64,000 nt of DNA from Anaerofustis stercorihominis (GCF_005844425.1 NZ_SPHL01000001.1:1-64000); one strand, 5' to 3'. Positions 16,666-26,866 are shown, counted from the first letter of the stretch. Translations and numbers: made by a program. The notes: a model not told the origin generated them from the letters alone.

Positions 16666-17186
16666 GTATGTTTCTCCTTTAATTGAAAATGATGATTTTA
16701 TGTTGATAATATTATATCTTAAATGAAAACTTTACACATCCTCCGTTTTTAAACAAAAATGGGGGATAAAAAAGATTATTTTTTATTATTTATAAATATA
16801 CTTTTTCTTTATATTTTTATGGCTTGCTTATATTATTTTATTATTAGCTATTATTTGTTTTACTTTGATTTTAATTTTATTTAATTATTAATATCATTTT
16901 CATTTACATAAATTTTTGTATGTTTAATGTAATTAATATTTTTTGTTTTTTCATCCTTTTTTATTAATTTTTTATAATGTTACTTTTATTAAAAATATGG
17001 CTATATTACCCATTTTTATGCGAAAATGTAGGATATGAAAAATCCTATTTTTTTGGTATAATTTATTAAAAGATATACATTATTTTTTAATTTAGAATAA
17101 TATTTTTAATATATGTTTTATAGGTATTTTTTGAACACTGATTATAAAACATTTATCCTATTAAAAAAGTATAGGAGGATATTTAT
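16666..17186. other. Long AT-rich divergent intergenic region between two surface-protein genes
   Basis: No gene seen. It holds a 13-bp plus-strand hairpin at 16738-16767 (arms ATCCTCCGTTTTT and AAAAATGGGGGAT, two G-U pairs, loop AAAC), a TAGGAT/ATCCTA hairpin followed by seven Ts near 17029-17052, and a TATAAT at 17057-17062. Control of the large surface protein could lie here; nothing is proven. Confidence 0.45.
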
Positions 17187-20100
17187 ATGAATAAATTTTC
17201 TAAGAGGTTAATTGCATTATTGGTTACATTTTCTTTGGTACTATCCATGATGGCGAACTTTAATAACTCTGTTGTGTTCGCTTCTTCTATGGAAAATAAT
17301 AAAATCGAAACAGACATAGATAATAATAATCAGACATCAAATAATGGTAATGTGTCTATTGTGAAGAATTCTGATAATTCTTCTAACGTAAATATTAATG
17401 CTTATTCTGATACAAAATATTCTTCTGAAATAACGAATGTAGAGGTTGATATTTCTAATAAAACCATGATCATAGAGTGGTATGGTCAGGCAAGTAAAGT
17501 TGTTATTGAGTTTTATGATGAAGAATTTGACGGTGAAAATGATGCGGCTTCTCATTTGATTTCAAGGAAGACACAAGATGTTACATCTTCTGCGACAGAG
17601 ATTGTAAAGACTAATGTTTCATATGAAAATGACAGTTCTATTCCTATGTATTTTATATTAAAAATTTATATGCTTGATGAAAAAGGGAACGTTGCTTCTT
17701 ATGATTTTCTTTCTAATTCATATACTAAAGATATTTATGAACTTAGGAACATGACCGCAGAGGATTATAAAGACGAGGGAGATCGTTTAATTGATGTTGA
17801 TAAGGTTGCAAGCGATGATGAAGAACTAAAAGATAATGATACTTTTATGGTTCTTAAGGATGATGTTATTTTAATAAAAGAAGAAAGTGCTTCTGAAGAA
17901 GGAACTGATAGTTTACAGGTTAATATTGTTCCTACAAATGATGAAAACTCTCTTATGTTTTCCCTTGGAAATGTTGATTCTAAACTTGCTGATGAGTTAA
18001 ATAATATAGAGGGAAAAACTCCTGTTTTTGTAATTGATAAATCATCTGAATCTTCTGGTGTAAAAACTAATTTTTATATGCTTAACATAAATAGTGCGCA
18101 AATGGATGATGCAAACGGTGCAATTATTTATGGGGAAAATTTGAATGCAAACACAGATGAGGGAGAAGTCGAATATTCTAATTTACAAACTATATTTGAA
18201 GCTTATAAAGGACATACTGAAAAAGAGTATTCAACTTCCTTTTCTTTACCTCTTGGTGCTTATGGAACAATAAGTGCAAAACCACAAGGGAAAATAACCT
18301 TTGAATTATGTATTGATTTTGGTAAAAGTAATATATGCGCAATTTCCTTTGAAAATGACTTGCATTGCAAAGATACTGAAGTTGACATAGATTCACCTTC
18401 TGTGTTCTTTGATATTCCTGTTCTTCAAGTTCCAATAGGCATGCCTGGAGTAATAGAATTTGATATTGGCATTAATGCCAGAATTTCAGGAAGTGCAACA
18501 GGCGGTGTAAGATTTGATTATGATTTAAATTCAGGTTTTGAACTTGGAATGACAAATAAGGGAAAAACATTTTTAAATAATAAGTCTAAGGGAAGTGATA
18601 CTAAGTTCCAAGGATTTAGTCTTACAGGAAGTGTATTTACGGGGTTTGCTTTTGGTGTTTCTTTTGAAATAATAAAACTTATTTCGTTAAGCGCAGATCT
18701 TGCATCCGGCTTTGATATTTCAGGAACTTTAAATTCAGGGCACTACTTTGAAGAAGAAAAAATATATCATGCATGTAAAGATTTTGAATGTATTGACGGA
18801 GAGGTAAGTTTAAAACTTCTGGGATATAGCTTTTCAATTAATTTGCTCATGTTCAGTAGAGGAATTTCGGGAGATATTCTTCCGCCTCAATTGATATGCA
18901 ATTTATATTACTCCGGCACATACAAAACATCAGGTCAAACGGAGTGTCCTCATAAAGGATATAAGCTTAATGTTCATGTAGTAGATCAAAATGGTAATAG
19001 TTTATCCGATGTAGATGTTTCATATCCTAATGATGATAAGCAGTTTGAATCTCTAAAAGAAGGAAAGACCGATGCTGATGGTAATGCAGTTATATATGTT
19101 CCTGAAGGAACTTATGATATTACTGCGGATTTATATAAAAGTAATTTAAACCATCATTTTTCTTCGGTTGCTAGTTTTGTTGAACAAGGATTTGATGAAG
19201 AAAACGGGGATTTATATAATTCAGAATTTGAAATTACAATTGACATGAGTTATAATACCGTTTCTTTCCATGATTTAAATCAAGAAGGGAAAGCAAGCAA
19301 TATGCCCGGCAATGTTTATACATATCCAGAAAGTACCTCTACGGTAATTCCTGATAATACGCCTACAAAAGACGGTCATATTTTCCTTGGATGGGATACT
19401 AATGAAAGTTCAAAAAACGTAGTATATAAACCGGGAGATAAAATAGAGGCTACGAATGATATAAGGCTTTATGCTGTATGGGCATATGATTCATATAATG
19501 TTAAATTTGATTCCAACAAACCAAAAAATGCTTCAACTGAAATGTCAGGAAGTATGTCAGACATGACTTTAAAATACAATGAAAGTAAAAATTTAAGTGT
19601 AAATGCTTATTCACTTCCAGGATGGAGCTTTAAAGGCTGGAATACAAAAGCGGATGGAAGCGGAGATAGTTTTACCGATAAGCAGGAAGTAAAAAATTTA
19701 TATGGAGCAAATGTTAAAAATATTACGTTATATGCACAGTGGGAGCCAAAGACTTATACGGTAACCTTTGATGATAGAGAAGGAAATACAAAAACTCAAG
19801 AAATGGTATTTGATACTGCTGAAAAATTAGATCCTTGCACCTTTACGAAAACAGATAATATATTTACATATTGGTCAACCCTTGCTCTTGGAAGTAAGTA
19901 TTTAGATGAATCTTCTGTAGTAAATTTATGTAATCTTGATAGTAACGGAAATCCTACGGGTATAACGTTATATCCAAACTGGGTTATGTCAGACAGTGCA
20001 GTAATTTTAATTACGGATAATGGAAAATCGGTGGATACAAATAATCCAGAAAATGATATTACTTTAATAAATTATAATACCGGTGAAGAGTTTAACGGTG

Positions 20101-21566
20101 TATTTGAACGTATGGAAAGCGGAGTTTATGCAATATCTGATACTGCTGCTATACCTGAGGGAACCTACAAAGTTAGATTCAGCGGTGCATTGGAAGGATA
20201 TGATACAGATGATAGAACAATAGAAGTTGATACTTTAGGTGGAGCATATAACTTTAATTATTGTACTGTAAGCATATCTTCAGACGAGCATGCAACCTCA
20301 TGGATAGAATCTAAAGGAAATACAACGAAAGAAAAAATCTTAGTTGGAACGCAGATTGAAATAGGAACAGATGTAGATGAAGGATACAGCTTTGAAAGTT
20401 ATACTGCTGTTGGAAGTACTCCAGGATTTGAAAAGGATGATCCTACAAAGGCTAATCAAACTATAACCGTTACAGGTGAAGTTCAAATTGATGCTCATCC
20501 TTTGGCAAATTTATATACAATCCAGTTTATTCCTAACTTTGAAAATGGCGGACCATCAATAACTCAGGATATGGTATACGATGAACCTCAAAATCTATTT
20601 GAAAATCAATTCGTAAGATATGGATATGAATTTGCAGGCTGGACTGAGGGCGAAAAATGGAGCGGTGAAGAAAAATTATATGCCGATATGGAAAGTGTTA
20701 AGAATTTAACATCTGAAAATGGCGGTAATGTTAAATTATACGCACAGTGGAATCCTGTTCAAACATTTATTAAATTTGATGCTAACGGCGGTGACGGTTC
20801 AATGCTTGATCAGACCACTTATTATGAAAATAATACTAAACTTGTTCCATGTGAATTTACAAAAGAATATTATGACTTTGTCGGTTGGAATACAAAAGCC
20901 GACGGAAGCGGAACTTCATATGCTGATGAAACAGAATTTATTTCTAATAATGGAGAAAAAAATTCTACTATTACATTATATGCACAGTGGAAATTAACGG
21001 ACTATAACATAGAATATGATTTAGGCGGAGGTACCCTTTCAAAGGCAAATCCAGTTACTTATACATATGAAACAGATTCTTTCAAACTTAATAATCCTGT
21101 TAAAATAGGATATAACTTCATAGGCTGGACCGGTTCTAACGGAGATACTCCTGAAAAGGATGTTACGGTTAAGAAAGGTTCAAGCGGAGATTTGAAATAC
21201 ACTGCAAACTGGGAACCAATAACTCTTACTATAACCTTTGACCCTAACGGAGGAACCTGGGCTGACGGTTCAAAAGGTAAGAAAGTAATAACTGCCGAAT
21301 ATGGAAGTACAATTACAATACCTGATGCTCCTAAGAAAAATGGTGCAACTTTTGAATACTTTGAAGGTTCTAATAACAAATACAGTTCAGGTCAAAAAAT
21401 TAAAGTAACATCTAATCTTGAATTTAAGGCGCACTGGTCTACAAACAGTAGCAGTGCAGCAACGGGGGATAATAACGATATTTCAGGTTTAATCTTCCTA
21501 ATGACTATTTCTGTTATCGGTATAGGACTAAGTATAAGAAATATTAAAAGACAAAGAAAAATCTAA
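17187..21566 (+). CDS. Large cell-surface protein with InlB B-type repeats
   Basis: 1459 aa. Signal peptide about 1-33 (LLVTFSLVLSMMANFNNSVVFAS). Residues 35-590 form a large unassigned region; a carboxypeptidase-regulatory-like beta domain (VVDQNGNSLSDVDVSYP, EGTYDITADL) lies near 592-655. From about 690 to 1418 there are seven InlB B-type (Listeria-Bacteroides) repeats, each with a YTVTFD-like strand, a GYxFxGW motif and a closing LYAQW. The C-terminus is AATGDNNDIS, a hydrophobic segment and IKRQRKI, a sortase-like anchor with a degenerate motif. Probable adhesin. AGGAGG ribosome site, monocistronic. Confidence 0.85.
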   Translation: MNKFSKRLIALLVTFSLVLSMMANFNNSVVFASSMENNKIETDIDNNNQTSNNGNVSIVKNSDNSSNVNINAYSDTKYSSEITNVEVDISNKTMIIEWYGQASKVVIEFYDEEFDGENDAASHLISRKTQDVTSSATEIVKTNVSYENDSSIPMYFILKIYMLDEKGNVASYDFLSNSYTKDIYELRNMTAEDYKDEGDRLIDVDKVASDDEELKDNDTFMVLKDDVILIKEESASEEGTDSLQVNIVPTNDENSLMFSLGNVDSKLADELNNIEGKTPVFVIDKSSESSGVKTNFYMLNINSAQMDDANGAIIYGENLNANTDEGEVEYSNLQTIFEAYKGHTEKEYSTSFSLPLGAYGTISAKPQGKITFELCIDFGKSNICAISFENDLHCKDTEVDIDSPSVFFDIPVLQVPIGMPGVIEFDIGINARISGSATGGVRFDYDLNSGFELGMTNKGKTFLNNKSKGSDTKFQGFSLTGSVFTGFAFGVSFEIIKLISLSADLASGFDISGTLNSGHYFEEEKIYHACKDFECIDGEVSLKLLGYSFSINLLMFSRGISGDILPPQLICNLYYSGTYKTSGQTECPHKGYKLNVHVVDQNGNSLSDVDVSYPNDDKQFESLKEGKTDADGNAVIYVPEGTYDITADLYKSNLNHHFSSVASFVEQGFDEENGDLYNSEFEITIDMSYNTVSFHDLNQEGKASNMPGNVYTYPESTSTVIPDNTPTKDGHIFLGWDTNESSKNVVYKPGDKIEATNDIRLYAVWAYDSYNVKFDSNKPKNASTEMSGSMSDMTLKYNESKNLSVNAYSLPGWSFKGWNTKADGSGDSFTDKQEVKNLYGANVKNITLYAQWEPKTYTVTFDDREGNTKTQEMVFDTAEKLDPCTFTKTDNIFTYWSTLALGSKYLDESSVVNLCNLDSNGNPTGITLYPNWVMSDSAVILITDNGKSVDTNNPENDITLINYNTGEEFNGVFERMESGVYAISDTAAIPEGTYKVRFSGALEGYDTDDRTIEVDTLGGAYNFNYCTVSISSDEHATSWIESKGNTTKEKILVGTQIEIGTDVDEGYSFESYTAVGSTPGFEKDDPTKANQTITVTGEVQIDAHPLANLYTIQFIPNFENGGPSITQDMVYDEPQNLFENQFVRYGYEFAGWTEGEKWSGEEKLYADMESVKNLTSENGGNVKLYAQWNPVQTFIKFDANGGDGSMLDQTTYYENNTKLVPCEFTKEYYDFVGWNTKADGSGTSYADETEFISNNGEKNSTITLYAQWKLTDYNIEYDLGGGTLSKANPVTYTYETDSFKLNNPVKIGYNFIGWTGSNGDTPEKDVTVKKGSSGDLKYTANWEPITLTITFDPNGGTWADGSKGKKVITAEYGSTITIPDAPKKNGATFEYFEGSNNKYSSGQKIKVTSNLEFKAHWSTNSSSAATGDNNDISGLIFLMTISVIGIGLSIRNIKRQRKI

Positions 21567-21567
21567 T

Positions 21568-21600
21568 AAAAAACAGAACCTTTAGTGGTTCTGTTTTTTA
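21568..21600 (+). terminator. Terminator of the large surface protein gene
   Basis: Stem AAAAAACAGAACC / GGTTCTGTTTTTT with a six-base loop. Confidence 0.85.
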
Positions 21601-21605
21601 ATTCT

Positions 21606-21728
21606 TTATTTTTCATCAATAATTATTTTTTTACACTGTTTACATATATATACATTTATTTTATCTCCGTTTAATCTTCCAATAATTCCGCTTTCATCGT
21701 AGTCGGTTTTTTCCCCTTTTTCTAATTA
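21606..21728 (-). pseudogene. 5'-truncated remnant of a small zinc-ribbon protein gene
   Basis: A minus-strand frame of about 39 codons without any start codon, bounded upstream by TAA, ends YICKQCKKIIIDEK and stop. The spaced cysteines and the closing CKQCKKIIID resemble the end of small two-domain zinc-ribbon proteins of Firmicutes (DUF6487-like). The first half, which should carry another CxxC pair, is missing. It lies exactly at the border of the restriction-modification block, so insertion of that block probably cut it. Family call tentative. Confidence 0.6.
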
Positions 21729-21814
21729 TATGATGTATTTTACGTTTTATACTAATATAGAGAGCTTAATTAAAATAATATAATTTTATATGTATTCTTA
21801 ATGTAGTGAGAAAA

Positions 21815-21856
21815 TAAAAAGCCATAAAGCTATATTTTATAGTCTTTATGGCTTAT
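21815..21856 (-). terminator. Terminator for the defence operon
   Basis: Long stem AGCCATAAAGCTATA / TATAG-CTTTATGGCT with one bulge; read on the minus strand it is followed by a T-rich run, placing it about 155 bases after the TrlF-like stop. Confidence 0.65.
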
Positions 21857-21873
21857 GTTAAAATTACTCGAAC

Positions 21874-21912
21874 TCCTAAGTGCAAAACAGATATTAACTG
21901 ATTTCGCTTAGG
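21874..21912. repeat. Imperfect inverted repeat of unknown role
   Basis: Arms CCTAAGTGCAAAACAG and CTGATTTCGCTTAGG around ATATTAA. No T-run on either side, so not an obvious terminator. It lies at the downstream edge of the transferred defence block and could be an end of the inserted segment. Confidence 0.4.
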
Positions 21913-22007
21913 TGTTTTGACTTAATTTAATATACAATGATACATATTATCTTAATTCTATAAGGTACATTGACTTCTGCTATCAAATAGCTATCACTTG
22001 AGTGCTA

Positions 22008-24785
22008 TCAGATATGATACTTATTCTTCCTTAATTCAAACGCTGACTCACCACCCTCTAAAATATCACAGATATGTTGTTGTATTCCTCGAGAATTTAA
22101 AATACCTTGTTCAATAGTTCCGTCATCAGTATACACAGGCATATTATTCTCTATAGCACCTGACCTGTATTCAAATCTAAATTTTTTATTTGGAACATTA
22201 CTTCCTTGCTGATTAGCTACAATTACTTCTTCAGCATCTGCTCCAAGAACTACATTTGCATTATGTGTAACAATTATAATTTGTCTATCTTTTTTTTTCT
22301 TTTTGATGAATGGAATTAAGTCTTTGAAAACAGATCGATTGTCCAGATCATCCTCTGGTTGATCTATAAGAATAGGACATTTACTGTCTGCTAAGTCTAT
22401 TAACAACTTTAACAAAACCAGAGCTTTTTTACCGGGGGACATAACATCAATGGTATCATTGTCCATTTGAACATTATACTTAATCTCAAACCAATCATCG
22501 CAAATATCTCTAATTACACTTTCCTTATTGTTGCCTTTTTTAGGTTGTAGCTGATCATTAAGAATTTTACAAATAATATCTTTTAAAAAGTCCTGCGAAT
22601 ACTGAGCTTCAGTAAACTCATCGATTGATATCGTTTCTTTAAAGATTATAGAGCGATTATCTAAAAGTTTTGAAATTTTATCCAAAAATGCTTCTTTTTT
22701 GAAAGGCACACATACAGAAAACTCCAAATCGCTACTTCTGAACTCAGGCTTCGAATTAACTGTTTCAGCATACTCTGTATGGAATTTTTTGAATTTTTCT
22801 ATACACAAAGAAATATCATTAATATATTTATTTTCTTTTTCAACAAGACTTTTTTCTTTTTCCTCTAACATTTTCAGCTTTTTTAACTTATCATTTTCTT
22901 GTTGAATATTGTTTGATATTTCTGTAATCACTTTATTATCTTGAATTTTAGATTTCAAGCTATCTCGTATTTCAAATAGTTCGTTTTGTCGATTTTCTTT
23001 TTCATTTAATCCAGTAGATATGTTGGTTAGTATAGTGTGTTTACTGCTTTCCCAAACAGCATCTGCAGCTTCTATTGCTTTGTTCATTGTTATATCTATA
23101 AGATTTTTAGTATCACTTGAAAAAGAATAATTGAGTTTTCTTTTTTCCACCAATGAATCTATTTCTTCTAAAAAAGCAAGGTCGTTTTTCAATAATAAGA
23201 TTTGTTCTTTGAGTGTACTTATTTCAAAAACAGTTTTTTCATATAAATCCAAATCATATTTAGATAAATCAAGTTCATTTGACAATATATCTTTTCTAGA
23301 AGATAGTTTTTCTATTTGAGCCTTGATAGCTTCTTGATCACCTATTTCTTTTTTGTCCTCTTTTACGCTATTTATTTCTTTGTGATTTTCAATTAATCCA
23401 AGAATACTCATATTCAATGTAGACTTATAGTCTTTTATTGACTGCAACATAGAAGTATAAGTTGACTTAGCTTTAGCATCAATCCAAACAATATCTTGAA
23501 TTATTCTATCGATTTCTGTAGTGGATTCTTTTGCGTCACTTAATCTATTTAAGTAGGTTTGAGGAATATATACAATCTTGCGAGGTTCGTCTTTTTTTCC
23601 ATCTTTCCAAGTTACAAAAATGTTTTGAATATTCTTATTAATAGAAGAGGACTTCTCTTCTTTTTCCTTAACCTGCAATGGGTCTATTGCGTTAGCTAAA
23701 TTATGTAATAGTATGGATTTACCTGTTGATTTGCCACCAATGATACAGGTTAAATTTTCATTAAAATTGATAGGTGCGTCCTGAAAATCTTTATCTATGA
23801 ATTCTACTTTATCGATAACATAATACTCAGCTTTATAGTCAGGTAATGTCTGAGAAATTTTAACTCGCTCTTCAGGTTCATAAAGGATCTGCTTTAGACC
23901 ATTAAATGTTGGATCTGCTTTTATCCAGCAATATTTTTGCTGGTCTGGTTCAAATATTTCTTCATTTTTGTGAGCATCACTTCCGTGTACGCAAGGTTTT
24001 AGTGAACCACACTCTTTTACTACTGCTTCAACAGAGCAATTGGATTTCTTTCCTAAAAAGTATTTAATGTCAGAAGGAGTAGCTGAAAAAATACCATCGA
24101 CAAATTTATATATTGATTGTCTAAACGCTTTTAGTTGACTATCTCCTTGAAAACCATCTAAGTAATCCGAATGGTTTACTGCACCACTTACGCCATCTGT
24201 GGAACTATTAGAAACAAAAATAATAGTGTTATCACGCAGTTCTCTGTCATTCAAAAAGATTTCCTGTATCTTGTCAAAAGATGGAACAAATTGTTCTATT
24301 CCTTTTTTATATGCTGCTGAGTCTTCTAAAGTTGAATCTATGGTTTTTCCTAATCTAATTAGTTCAGAGTGAGATGCCGAAAAAGTAGTTGAACTATATC
24401 TGAAATTTATCTTTGAGAAAAACCTGCTATCAATAGAGCTTATAATATCAGGGTTAAATATAAAATGGATATTAATAGGGGAATCATTGGCTATTGGCTG
24501 AATTCTCATTTCAACATTTGGCAATACAAGTTTAACACTTTTGGGTAATTTGTTATCTGCTATAACTTTCTTATAATTATCAATAGACAAATAATCTGTT
24601 ATCGCTATAACTGCTACTGCTTTTAGTGGATCATCTCCACTACCAATATATGTACTAATATCTTGATAGTATTTTTCCCATTTTTCTTCAGATGAAGACC
24701 CAGTAAAATTATCATTTTTTTGAGTATCTGGTGTGTGAATATGTAATTCCCATCTTCGCCATTCAGATCCTTTTGTAGATTCCAT
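22008..24785 (-). CDS. TrlF-type AAA/ABC ATPase with N-terminal PHP domain
   Basis: 925 aa. The N-terminus is a PHP-like metallohydrolase: RRWELHIHTPD at residues 10-20 and VHGSDAHK near 265. Then an ABC/SMC-type ATPase: Walker A IIGGKSTGKSILLH near 347, a long coiled-coil middle (about 470-690), signature SPGKKALVLLKLL near 783, Walker B ILIDQPEDDLDN near 803 and the switch histidine in IIVTHNANV. This matches proteins annotated as TrlF family AAA-like ATPases, of unproven biochemistry and often near defence genes. It follows the restriction enzyme by 39 bases on the same strand, so it is probably co-expressed with it. Confidence 0.78.
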   Translation of the reverse strand: MESTKGSEWRRWELHIHTPDTQKNDNFTGSSSEEKWEKYYQDISTYIGSGDDPLKAVAVIAITDYLSIDNYKKVIADNKLPKSVKLVLPNVEMRIQPIANDSPINIHFIFNPDIISSIDSRFFSKINFRYSSTTFSASHSELIRLGKTIDSTLEDSAAYKKGIEQFVPSFDKIQEIFLNDRELRDNTIIFVSNSSTDGVSGAVNHSDYLDGFQGDSQLKAFRQSIYKFVDGIFSATPSDIKYFLGKKSNCSVEAVVKECGSLKPCVHGSDAHKNEEIFEPDQQKYCWIKADPTFNGLKQILYEPEERVKISQTLPDYKAEYYVIDKVEFIDKDFQDAPINFNENLTCIIGGKSTGKSILLHNLANAIDPLQVKEKEEKSSSINKNIQNIFVTWKDGKKDEPRKIVYIPQTYLNRLSDAKESTTEIDRIIQDIVWIDAKAKSTYTSMLQSIKDYKSTLNMSILGLIENHKEINSVKEDKKEIGDQEAIKAQIEKLSSRKDILSNELDLSKYDLDLYEKTVFEISTLKEQILLLKNDLAFLEEIDSLVEKRKLNYSFSSDTKNLIDITMNKAIEAADAVWESSKHTILTNISTGLNEKENRQNELFEIRDSLKSKIQDNKVITEISNNIQQENDKLKKLKMLEEKEKSLVEKENKYINDISLCIEKFKKFHTEYAETVNSKPEFRSSDLEFSVCVPFKKEAFLDKISKLLDNRSIIFKETISIDEFTEAQYSQDFLKDIICKILNDQLQPKKGNNKESVIRDICDDWFEIKYNVQMDNDTIDVMSPGKKALVLLKLLIDLADSKCPILIDQPEDDLDNRSVFKDLIPFIKKKKKDRQIIIVTHNANVVLGADAEEVIVANQQGSNVPNKKFRFEYRSGAIENNMPVYTDDGTIEQGILNSRGIQQHICDILEGGESAFELRKNKYHI

Positions 24786-24824
24786 TCCTTTTGTCCTCTT
24801 TAAACAATCTTAAAATATTTTCTG

Positions 24825-25643
24825 TTATTTGGCATTAAATCCATTATAACTTCCAAATCCAAGCATATACGTAGCCATCGCAATCGCCAAATCTTCTGAT
24901 TCAACATTCTGTTCGCTCGCCAAAGCTCTCAGCTCGTCAATAACTGTATCGTGTGGCACAATTGTACCTTCTAACTCTTTAACTGCCTTTTCAATAACGG
25001 ATGGCAATACCATACACATCTGATAAAAAGCATCGTCCTGTCCTGTTACTAAGGCGTAGAATTGATCAAGACTTACCCTGCGGATAAGTTTATGACCAAC
25101 CTTTTTTTTATCAACTGTCGTTTCCCATTTGATATTCTGAGATCGATGTGCAATCGCTTCTACCAAAAAACAAGCACAGTCATCGTCATTTAACAACTGA
25201 TTTTGCATTTTGATAAAGGTTTTACCTGCTGAAGCAGAATTCATTGTATTATGTTTATTTTTCATTTCAACATAAACGGTATGTACATTTCCTGCGTCAG
25301 GAATAGGAATACCATCAGCATTTTCGTAAATTACATCCCAACCGCCTTCTTCGCCATTTGGCGGAACGTGACAATTTTTAATGTATTGGAAAATACGCTG
25401 ATGAAAATATCCAATATCGTTGTTGTTAGACTTGTCTCTTTGACGGAAAATTTCGTTACTTACAATTTCTTCCCAAGAAGATTGATATACTGTCTTGTCA
25501 AAAATTAACTTAATCGGATCAATGATATTTTTATTAAAGCGCTTTAAATCAAATGATTCAAGCTTTTCTCCGTATTTTTCAATCGTTGCTTTGACATGAT
25601 TTGAAAAATCTTCTTCGTTTATAAAAGTTAAATTCCACATCAT
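24825..25643 (-). CDS. Type II restriction endonuclease, Eco47II-like (predicted GGNCC specificity)
   Basis: 272 aa. The core reads FDKTVYQSSWEEIVSNEIFRQ, RDKSNNNDIGYFHQRIFQYI and WDVIY..VEMKNKHNTMNSASAGKT, with a PD-(D/E)xK style catalytic set: D in GGWDV near 100, then E and K in VEMKNK near 127. The pattern is that of the Eco47II/Sau96I family, whose members cut GGNCC. The start ATG overlaps the methyltransferase stop (ATGA). A second ATG directly follows. The specificity prediction comes from family resemblance only. Confidence 0.75.
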   Translation of the reverse strand: MMWNLTFINEEDFSNHVKATIEKYGEKLESFDLKRFNKNIIDPIKLIFDKTVYQSSWEEIVSNEIFRQRDKSNNNDIGYFHQRIFQYIKNCHVPPNGEEGGWDVIYENADGIPIPDAGNVHTVYVEMKNKHNTMNSASAGKTFIKMQNQLLNDDDCACFLVEAIAHRSQNIKWETTVDKKKVGHKLIRRVSLDQFYALVTGQDDAFYQMCMVLPSVIEKAVKELEGTIVPHDTVIDELRALASEQNVESEDLAIAMATYMLGFGSYNGFNAK

Positions 25644-26866
25644 AAACTCTCCAATGCTTCTCTTATTTTTACTGCAATTTCATACGCTAAATTAACTGGT
25701 ACAGCATTTCCAACTTGTTTGTATTGCTGTCCTACACTTCCACAGAATTGCCAATCATCAGGAAAACTCTGACATCTTGCATTTTCTCGTATTGTAAATG
25801 GACGAGGCTCCAATGGGTGACAACGGTCAGTCTGTTTTTGGCTTGGAGAAGTTAAAACAGTAAGTGAAGGTTCATCTAAACTTAATCTTCTTAAAATACC
25901 TGTTCTACCGCCTTCCATATACCAACAACTTTTCATATATTCTTTCGCAATATCTTCGGGAATATCTCTCCAATAACCGCCTGGGGGAACAAGCTCAAAT
26001 ATTTTGCGTTTATGATCGGAATATTGTGAGCCTTCACTTTGAGGACAATCTAAAAGAATATCTCTTAGTACTGGTTTATATTTATGAGGAGTAGGGAAAT
26101 GAAATTTAATTTTTGGAACTAAATCATTTCTAATTCCAATCGTAATTAAGCGTTCTCTTTTTTGAGCAACTCCGTAATCCCAAGCATTTAAGACTTGTTT
26201 TTGTATGGTATAACCTTCGCTTTCAAAAATGTCTGTAATTGTTTTATATGTGCGTCCTTTATCATGTGTCAACAAACCTCGCACATTTTCGAACAAAAAC
26301 ATTTTTGGTTGGAGTTGTTTCAAAAATTTTGCGTAATGATAAAATAATGTACCTCGTGCATCTTCCAATCCTAATCTCTTTCCAGCATAGGAAAATGCTT
26401 GACAAGGCGCACCACCTGATAATAAATCAAGCTCTCCTTTTTTTATGTTAAAATACTCTTCCAAATCTAAACAAGAAATGTTAGCAATATCATCATTGAT
26501 AACTCGCCAATTCGGACGATTGCATTTTAATGTATCTGACGCAGCTTTATCAAATTCTATTAAGCCGATTGTATCAAATCCAGCTTTCTCAATTCCTAAA
26601 GCAAGTCCACCAGCGCCTGCAAACAATTCAATAGTCATTGGCTTTTTCTCAACAACCTCTGTCGGCTCTTGAACAAACTCTACTACATCGCCAATATTAC
26701 AATTTAAAGCTGCACAGATTTTCTCTATACTTTCAAATGACACTGTTTCATTTTTGCCCATTCGAGCCATTACATTAAAGCTAATACCGGCAGCTTCTTT
26801 CAATTCAGTACGATTCATATTTTTGTCTATCAGTATCTTCCAAAGATTATTATAACAAACAGCCAC
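25640..26866 (-). CDS. DNA (cytosine-5) methyltransferase with N-terminal HTH regulator domain
   Basis: 408 aa, GTG start at 26866 with GGAGG 10 bases upstream. Residues 1-66 are a Cro/CI-type helix-turn-helix (LKEAAGISFNVMARMGKNET, then FESIEKICAALNCNIGDVVEF). From about 77 the m5C motifs follow in order: I IELFAGAGGLALG, IV GAPCQAFS with the catalytic Cys, VI FLFENVRG, VIII QKRERLITIGIR, and X QVGNAVPVNLAYEIA at the end. It protects host DNA from the overlapping endonuclease. The fused HTH makes it a likely autorepressor; a TATTGT-N7-ACAATA dyad precedes the gene. Confidence 0.9.
   Translation of the reverse strand: MAVCYNNLWKILIDKNMNRTELKEAAGISFNVMARMGKNETVSFESIEKICAALNCNIGDVVEFVQEPTEVVEKKPMTIELFAGAGGLALGIEKAGFDTIGLIEFDKAASDTLKCNRPNWRVINDDIANISCLDLEEYFNIKKGELDLLSGGAPCQAFSYAGKRLGLEDARGTLFYHYAKFLKQLQPKMFLFENVRGLLTHDKGRTYKTITDIFESEGYTIQKQVLNAWDYGVAQKRERLITIGIRNDLVPKIKFHFPTPHKYKPVLRDILLDCPQSEGSQYSDHKRKIFELVPPGGYWRDIPEDIAKEYMKSCWYMEGGRTGILRRLSLDEPSLTVLTSPSQKQTDRCHPLEPRPFTIRENARCQSFPDDWQFCGSVGQQYKQVGNAVPVNLAYEIAVKIREALESL

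Noticed and set aside
21979-22010. Three copies of GCTATCA as a direct-repeat array
   Set aside because: Spacing is irregular (11 and 14), copies are only 7 bases, and the last lies at the end of a coding region; chance is likely. No CRISPR-like array was seen anywhere.
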